Assembly: GCA_004000155.1 (NCBI GenBank)
Contig: RCSS01000265.1
Span: 1-20,077, forward strand
Direction: 5' to 3'
Length of the DNA: 20,077 nucleotides
Origin: Tubulinosema ratisbonensis
Lineage: Eukaryota > Microsporidia > Tubulinosematidae
The notes beneath the pieces were generated by a model that saw only the letters and a list, made by a program, of their open reading frames with translations, searched no databases and was not told where the DNA came from. A program made the translations under genes and the position numbers. Shown here in pieces: positions 15,532 through 20,077 of this stretch (positions within the stretch are counted from its first letter, which is position 1; the number at the start of each line of letters is the position of its first letter).

Positions 15532-15672
15532 ATGATTTATTTTCAAATTGAAGAAAACATTATTAAAAAAAATACTTTGATCACTAAGAAGATTATAAGA
15601 TTAGTAAGAGAATTATCAAAGTTAAATTCAGAGACTCAAGTTTGTTTATTACGTTGTTGTAAAGGTTGTTAA
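15532..15672 (+). other. Small 46-codon open frame, uncertain
   Basis: The frame opens with ATG and ends in TAA. It encodes a basic helical stretch followed by LVRELSKLNSETQV and a Cys-rich end (LLRCCKGC). The composition is more protein-like than the surroundings, but no family is recognisable and there is no CCC motif. It may be a decayed piece of a larger gene or a chance frame. Confidence 0.2.
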
Positions 15673-16171
15673 NACTAGTTTTTATTGATAAGATTTAACA
15701 ATCTAGAAAAGAGAGTTTATTGAAAAATTTCCAAATAAAATTAAAAACAACGCTTCCTTTTTAAGTAAATTTTTCCTAAAAAATAAATACTTTTTTATTA
15801 AAATAAATTAAGAATCACATTTTTCTACTTAATGTCAAAATTGTGATTTATTAAACCAAATAAAACATATTGAAATTCACATTTTATTTTTTAAATTTTT
15901 AAAAATAATATATTTTGTATTCTTTTCAGATGTTCTTTAGTATTTTATATATTAATACACTTATATTTATTATCTGGTTTATTATTGTAATAGCCAAATT
16001 TTTTTAAACCGCAAGTTTTATTTCTTCTTTTTTTTTTATTTTGTAAAAAAAAATTTTAATTTACTAAATTAATTTAAGAATGTAATCTACTTTACTAATA
16101 AACTCTTTTGGTTTATTATCTAAAATTAATATTCCTTTTCAATTACAACTAAAAAAGAAAAAAAAATTTTA

Positions 16172-16175
16172 CCCC
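16172..16175 (+). promoter_or_regulatory. CCCC start-proximal motif of USP-like gene
   Basis: TTTACCCCATG places CCCC directly against the start codon. Confidence 0.65.
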
Positions 16176-17072
16176 ATGAATACTAAAGCTTTACTTAAAA
16201 CCTTTCTTTGCCTCATTGCAATTTTCTTTGGGGTTTATTTATGTATTACATTGTGTTTAAAATTGTCTGATAGAAAGAAAAGACAAAGCAACAAAACTCT
16301 CACACCACGAAAGATTAGTTCTGATGAAATGGGTATATTTGTTTTACAAACTATCAAAATGTTTCAAAAATATAAAGATTTTTTCAGAAAAATAAAACTA
16401 GAAATATTTCAAAAAATTGCTGATATTTTAGAAAACTTTAATGAAAGTTCAATGGAAAAAGAAGATTTTAAAAAAGATTTAAAATCTTTGGTAAAATTAT
16501 TAAATATAGATAGAGAATATGCAGATTTTTGTCCTGCTTATTTACCCATCGAGCTAACGTCTCTTTTAAGTTTTAAATTAGACCTTCGTGGTTTTCATTT
16601 GAACAAAAGTGATTCAAATCCTCATATCAAAGAATTTATAGACACCTTAATTCCTTACTTTTGTGACCAAAATTTTATTTTAATATTAAATATTTTAGCT
16701 GGTTATAAATTAAAAAAAGCAGAAATGGAAACTAACTTTGTGGAAATATTTTTCAATTTTGATAAAAAAAAATTTTCAAGTTGCAAAATTTATCTTTCAA
16801 AAGTTTTGTTTATTTATGTTAATTATAAATTCTTTGAAGGAAACTTTTTAGATTTAAACGATAAACATTTTTTAAAAATTCAATTGCAAAACAAGATCTA
16901 TGATTATGAATTGACTGGCGCCTTGATCAATGTTAAAGGTGACTATAATCCTGAAAAATTATATGCTTTAATAAATGATAATGGTGCTTGGGAATTATAC
17001 GATAAGAACAAGAAAATAAAATTAGATAATGAGCCAAAAATTCCTTGTTTGTTAAGATTTGAAAGGATATAA
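16176..17072 (+). CDS. Membrane-anchored ubiquitin-specific-protease-like protein lacking catalytic residues
   Basis: This 298-residue protein has one N-terminal membrane segment (about 9-30) followed by a basic stop-transfer stretch (DRKKRQ). The rest follows the USP (peptidase C19) order in worn form. SDEMGIFVLQTI at 49-60 lines up with the Cys box 'NTCYMNSVLQxL', with Glu51 where the catalytic Cys should be. HIKEFIDTLIPYF (150-162) resembles 'xHEFLxxLLDxL'. LAGYKLKKAEMETNFVEIFFNF (174-195) resembles the 'GxxxxxxxCxxC...ExFxxLxL' finger base without its cysteines. YELTGALINVKGDYNPEKLYALIND (244-268) matches the His box, with PEK in place of GHY. The end, CLLRFERI, resembles the USP 'YLLFYER' strand. 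It would be an inactive relative, orientation unknown. The USP link is my motif alignment; an unrelated microsporidian membrane protein is the alternative. Confidence 0.55.
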   Translation: MNTKALLKTFLCLIAIFFGVYLCITLCLKLSDRKKRQSNKTLTPRKISSDEMGIFVLQTIKMFQKYKDFFRKIKLEIFQKIADILENFNESSMEKEDFKKDLKSLVKLLNIDREYADFCPAYLPIELTSLLSFKLDLRGFHLNKSDSNPHIKEFIDTLIPYFCDQNFILILNILAGYKLKKAEMETNFVEIFFNFDKKKFSSCKIYLSKVLFIYVNYKFFEGNFLDLNDKHFLKIQLQNKIYDYELTGALINVKGDYNPEKLYALINDNGAWELYDKNKKIKLDNEPKIPCLLRFERI

Positions 17073-18290
17073 TTAAATTTTATTCTAAATATTTTTAAAA
17101 TTCACATTAGTTTTTTTTAAAAAAAAATAATGCTGAATTTTAATACAACTTCTTAAATAAAAAACCTTTTCAATGTTTTTATTTAATTCCCTCATTTTTT
17201 TAAATTATAAAGCTAAATAACAAATTATTTAAAATACCTACTGCTATTTTATAATATGATTGCTCTTTTTTTATAGTTGTTTCAATTGATTTAAAACGTG
17301 TTAAAATTTTCATGGTTTAAAAATATATCAAAAAAGTTTTAATAGGTTTATTTTAAATAGTTCTTTTAACCAAATAGAAAAGTTTAAACAAAGTTAGCCA
17401 AATAATTAAACAATTTTACCAAAAAATTATAAATCATGTTTTATACTGTAAAAAATTTTATTCGAGAAACATAGCAAAAATTCTGAACACCATAGAAGCA
17501 ACTTTAATAAATACTTTGTAAAGATTCTGAAAATATGATATTTTATTTAGGTAGCAATAAAAAATCAAAGGATTGTTAGCAGATTTTAACACAAAAATAT
17601 TTTTATAAATCAAATAAAATGCTCTTTGAAGAAAAATAGCTTGTAGAGTTTACAATAAAATTTTAATAAAAAGTTTACAAACACTATTTACTAAATAATA
17701 TATATTATGAAAGCATTTAATTATATTTGTATTAAAAAATCTCTTATTTCATCAAACCACGCTGAAATAAAATTTTAAAGTGCAGGTTTTGTGCAAAAAA
17801 CAAAAGGGAAATAAAAATAAATTTTTGTTCTTGTAATTTTCATTTCCCCAAATGAATAAATTAATAATTTATGTACAATTTGAATAAATTATTAATTTTA
17901 CTTATAAAAGACAAGAGAGACAACTCAAACTTAAATTAACAAAAAGGTTTTAAAAGCTTTAATTATTCTATTAACATTAAATCTTTTTACCTCAGACACC
18001 TGATATACAAGGGGCGAACTAAGGAACAAAACAGTTATAATTCTAAATTCACTTTTCATATTCTAATAAATATGTTATTTTATGATGAGAAAAATGAAAA
18101 AAAAATAAAGAAAGATAACTTAAATATACTTTATAATTTAAAAGATGATCTCTTTTGATATGAAGGAAATTTTTAATCAAAATGATAATAATTGTATTTT
18201 ATTGAGAATTAAACGATAGCAATTTCTTTATATATTTTATTGACAATCTTTTGTCTTTTCAAAATTATGAAACTATTTTCACTTTTTTCT
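17073..18290. other. Long AT-rich spacer, no gene supported
   Basis: About 1.2 kb without a credible gene. A 47-codon stretch free of stops (17378-17521) has no ATG. A near-perfect inverted repeat lies at 17806-17818/17836-17848. A mildly GC-containing island around 17993-18025 resembles nothing I know. I see no tRNA or rRNA. Confidence 0.5.
17806..17848. repeat. 13-base inverted repeat (hairpin)
   Basis: GGGAAATAAAAAT at 17806-17818 pairs with ATTTTCATTTCCC at 17836-17848 at 12 of 13 positions around a 17-base loop. No neighbouring gene end explains it as a terminator. Confidence 0.5.
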
Positions 18291-18480
18291 TTGTTGCATA
18301 GGGATAGGAAATCCGTACGATGATCTTTTCGCTATAACCTCTATATAAACAATATAAATACCTAGTTACAAAAACATTCGGTAAATTAGGTATAGCTCAA
18401 GATACTGCGAGCCTTTTACCGGCTAAACCCCATCTCAGTACCCTCTATTGACTGCCTAAGTTTATCTTACCTGTATTCAT
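18291..18480 (+). repeat. Dispersed degenerate repeat, copy 2 (forward, best preserved)
   Basis: This is the most GC-containing copy and the clearest. Its core at 18389-18412 matches copy 1 at 22 of 24 bases. It holds two overlapping potential hairpins: GCTC/GAGC around AAGATACTGC, and AGCC/GGCT around TTTTACC. Blocks GGGATAGGAAAT, TATAAATACCTA and CTATTGACTG recur in copy 1 in the same order. Neither flank carries an obvious target-site duplication. Confidence 0.6.
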
Positions 18481-18498
18481 TCATATATATACAAGAGA

Positions 18499-18822
18499 AT
18501 GGTACAAATCGAACATCAGGGATTTCACAGAATTCTTTTTACAGTGGTTTTCAGAAATATATTCCCAATTTTCCAAAATTATATTCATAATTCCCAAAAT
18601 TATATTTTAAATTTCCCAGAAATAAATTCCTGCTTTCCCGAAAATATAATCTCTGTTTTTCAAAATTATATTCACTTTATTTCAAGATTTTTTTCCCTAT
18701 TTTTCAAATACATATTCGCATTTTTTCATAAATATAGTTACACTTTTTTTAAGGAATTTTATTTTAAAACATGTTTTGTTCTGATAGTTAGTAAGAAATT
18801 TTTTCAGGCACAAAATTTATAA
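18499..18822 (+). other. 107-codon open frame built on seven-residue repeats
   Basis: The frame starts at an ATG just after the dispersed repeat and stays open through a 21-base repeat array. From residue 18 it reads as heptads: FRNIFPI, FQNYIHN, SQNYILN, FPEINSC, FPENIIS, then FQNYIHF, ISRFFSL, FFKYIFA and FFHKYSY after a one-codon shift. There is no signal peptide and no CCC motif. Because the unit length is a multiple of three, the frame could stay open without coding, so I do not call it a gene firmly. Confidence 0.3.
18550..18750 (+). repeat. Degenerate 21-base minisatellite, about nine units
   Basis: Units of the type TTCCCAAAATTATATTCATA recur every 21 bases, with one 24-base step. 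Units 2-6 are best conserved and later ones drift towards T-rich sequence. The variation suggests an old array. Confidence 0.7.
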
Positions 18823-18941
18823 AATAACAAAATATCGCCTATGTTGTAAATTACGCAAATTATATATTTAATAAAGCATTATTTTATAAAATTCATACAA
18901 TTAAATTTGACTATTTAAAAAATTTTTATTTTATCGCTAAA

Positions 18942-19132
18942 ATGGTAAGAAAGACGAGAAGACCAGTAACCAAGGAAATTTTAATGTTGTTAAGAACATG
19001 CTTGAAAATGAAAGAAATAAGATTTTAGATATAGCCAGCGCTGTATGAATTAGCAGAAAGACAGTACCTAACATTTATAACAAAGTCAACCAATGGTTAG
19101 AAAAAGCGAGAACTAAGCAAGATTTTTTTTAA
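18942..19132 (+). pseudogene. Broken helix-turn-helix transposase-like remnant
   Basis: Reading from the ATG at 18942 gives a basic start (MVRKTRRPVTKEIL). A one-base frame change near 18983 continues into NVVKNMLENERNKILDIASAV, then a TGA at 19046. The same frame then runs on as ISRKTVPNIYNKVNQWLEKARTKQ to a TAA at 19130. The 'ILDIASAV-ISRKTVPNIY' pattern is a typical DNA-binding helix-turn-helix ('IA--LNISR-TV--IY'), as found at the N-terminus of several DNA transposases. No catalytic domain follows. The frame change and stop mark it as decayed, though an assembly error could explain one of them. The transposase family cannot be named from this piece. Confidence 0.6.
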
Positions 19133-19396
19133 TAAAATAAGTTATAAAACTTTTACTAATATAAATATTACCCGTTTGAATTTATGTATTTAAAAAAATT
19201 ATGATGTTTAAAATTTTATTGTTTTAATTTTATGTCGAATTCTAAATGTGAAACAAAATTATAATTTTGTTTTTTTAATTGTTTTTGGAATTATAAAATA
19301 ACATATTATCATACCAGTTAAGTTTAAAGTTTTATTGAGGTTATTGTAAAAATATTTCATACTTCTTAATTTTTTCTTAAACTAATACATATTTTC

Positions 19397-19417
19397 AGAA
19401 TCACATTACATGATTCT
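19397..19417. repeat. Perfect 7-base inverted repeat
   Basis: AGAATCA at 19397-19403 pairs perfectly with TGATTCT at 19411-19417 around a seven-base spacer. It lies downstream of the transposase-like remnant. Confidence 0.45.
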
Positions 19418-19891
19418 TTTTAGATACGACAATTTATCANTTATTTACTGNTTCTTCACTCTNTAACGGTTAAATATAATTTGAAAGTNTTGTGTCCTTT
19501 ATNCCATATNATTGTTTTTTNNTTCNTCTTAAAACNTCTTATTTNATTTTTGTAATCATTAANAATTTGAACCTTNANGGTNAAATTAAAANTTAANAAT
19601 TTTNTTCCNTGAATTACATAAATTATGTATTTATATTCTNGTTTATTCTTCATATTNNTGATAAAAAATCATTAATNNGACGATTTAGATGTTTTATGGT
19701 AGATTTACCAGATANTTAAAAGAGNGATGATTGTTCTCGTTNATATTTTTTTNNAAANNAAANATNAAAAAAAAGAANGTAGAATATATTTTTACTTATT
19801 TCTTAAAATACAATTTCNNANAAATGTCTTCTTTGAATTAACTNTNNNTCNAATNAATTAAAAAATNTTTATCTAAAAAATAATAACCNCT

Positions 19892-20029
19892 ATGAAGTTN
19901 AATAAGGAAACCACAACAGACAGGCAAAGANGAGCAACTTCAATAAATCGCTTAAAGACAAAAGTTTATNTAATAATNANNTTTAATACGNGCACNNNTN
20001 NNNTATACAAGACNTTTTTNAATAAATAA
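19892..20029 (+). other. Possible small open frame in N-rich sequence
   Basis: An ATG at 19892 follows AACCNCT, which could be a CCC-type start motif. The first codons read MK-NKETTTDRQR-ATSINRL, more polar and GC-containing than the surroundings. Ambiguous bases allow a stop at several codons (for example NGA at 19931), and a definite TAA ends the frame at 20029. It may be the start of a gene or part of a repeat. Confidence 0.2.
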
Positions 20030-20077
20030 AATAGAANCANCCNCTGTGATGTTTNTATATGAAGTGTTTGTTAGATA

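Larger units (their letters stand above)
15169..16171. other. Gene-poor spacer between divergent MCM5 and USP-like genes
   Basis: About one kilobase of AT-rich DNA holds an inverted dispersed-repeat copy (15390-15466) and a 46-codon open frame (15532-15672). It also holds an inverted repeat at 15813-15823/15837-15847 (AATCACATTTT against AAAATTGTGATT). The promoters of both flanking genes must lie here. Confidence 0.5.
19133..20077. other. AT-rich, N-dense tail with unreliable sequence
   Basis: From about 19440 unresolved bases become frequent, so frames here cannot be trusted. The region looks like poorly resolved repeat or low-coverage contig end. The only hint of coding content is a short frame from 19892. 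Confidence 0.6.

Noticed and set aside
17378..17521. 47-codon stop-free stretch
   Set aside because: It has no ATG, no start motif and no recognisable domain. It could be a remnant, but nothing supports it.
19456..19653. 65-codon minus-strand frame full of unknown residues
   Set aside because: Too many Ns; stops may be hidden.

Overview
The window is a very AT-rich eukaryotic segment that reads as a microsporidian genome. Genes are intronless and unusually short for their families, and they sit only tens of bases apart. Several start codons are preceded by the CCC/CCCC block typical of microsporidian genes. The core proteins (CPSF2, fibrillarin, LUC7, MAK16, ORC2, TRM1, guanylate kinase, MCM5, GOT1) are clearly eukaryotic but trimmed. 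The exact genus cannot be fixed from sequence alone. Scattered N bases, dense after about 19440, mark assembly uncertainty.

Layout. Positions 1-523 hold no credible gene but carry one copy of a degenerate dispersed repeat. GOT1 (-) and CFT2/CPSF2 (+) diverge from a 48-base spacer. A secreted beta-trefoil-like protein (2922-3425) follows, then 830 bases of gene-free DNA with a five-copy tandem array and an inverted fragment of the dispersed repeat. Next come a PlsC-type acyltransferase (-), fibrillarin NOP1 (-), and a second secreted protein (6543-7103) paralogous to the first. A degenerate dUTPase-like protein (+) is followed by LUC7 (-), MAK16 (+), ORC2 (-) and TRM1 (+), tightly packed, with ORC2 and TRM1 diverging from 49 bases. 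Then come an orphan 159-residue protein, a tRNA-Ala(CGC) on the minus strand, guanylate kinase, a tiny secreted Gly/Tyr/Pro-rich protein, MCM5 (-), and a membrane-anchored protein that looks like a ubiquitin-specific protease without its catalytic residues.

From 17073 onward the DNA is gene-poor: a long AT-rich spacer, another copy of the dispersed repeat, an in-phase 21-base minisatellite, a broken helix-turn-helix transposase-like remnant, and an N-rich tail.

Functionally the housekeeping genes cover mRNA 3' processing and splicing (CFT2, LUC7), ribosome and tRNA maturation (NOP1, MAK16, TRM1), DNA replication and nucleotide supply (ORC2, MCM5, GUK1, dUTPase-like), and lipid and vesicle work (acyltransferase, GOT1). 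Between them lie lineage-specific secreted or membrane proteins that are candidates for spore or host-interface roles.
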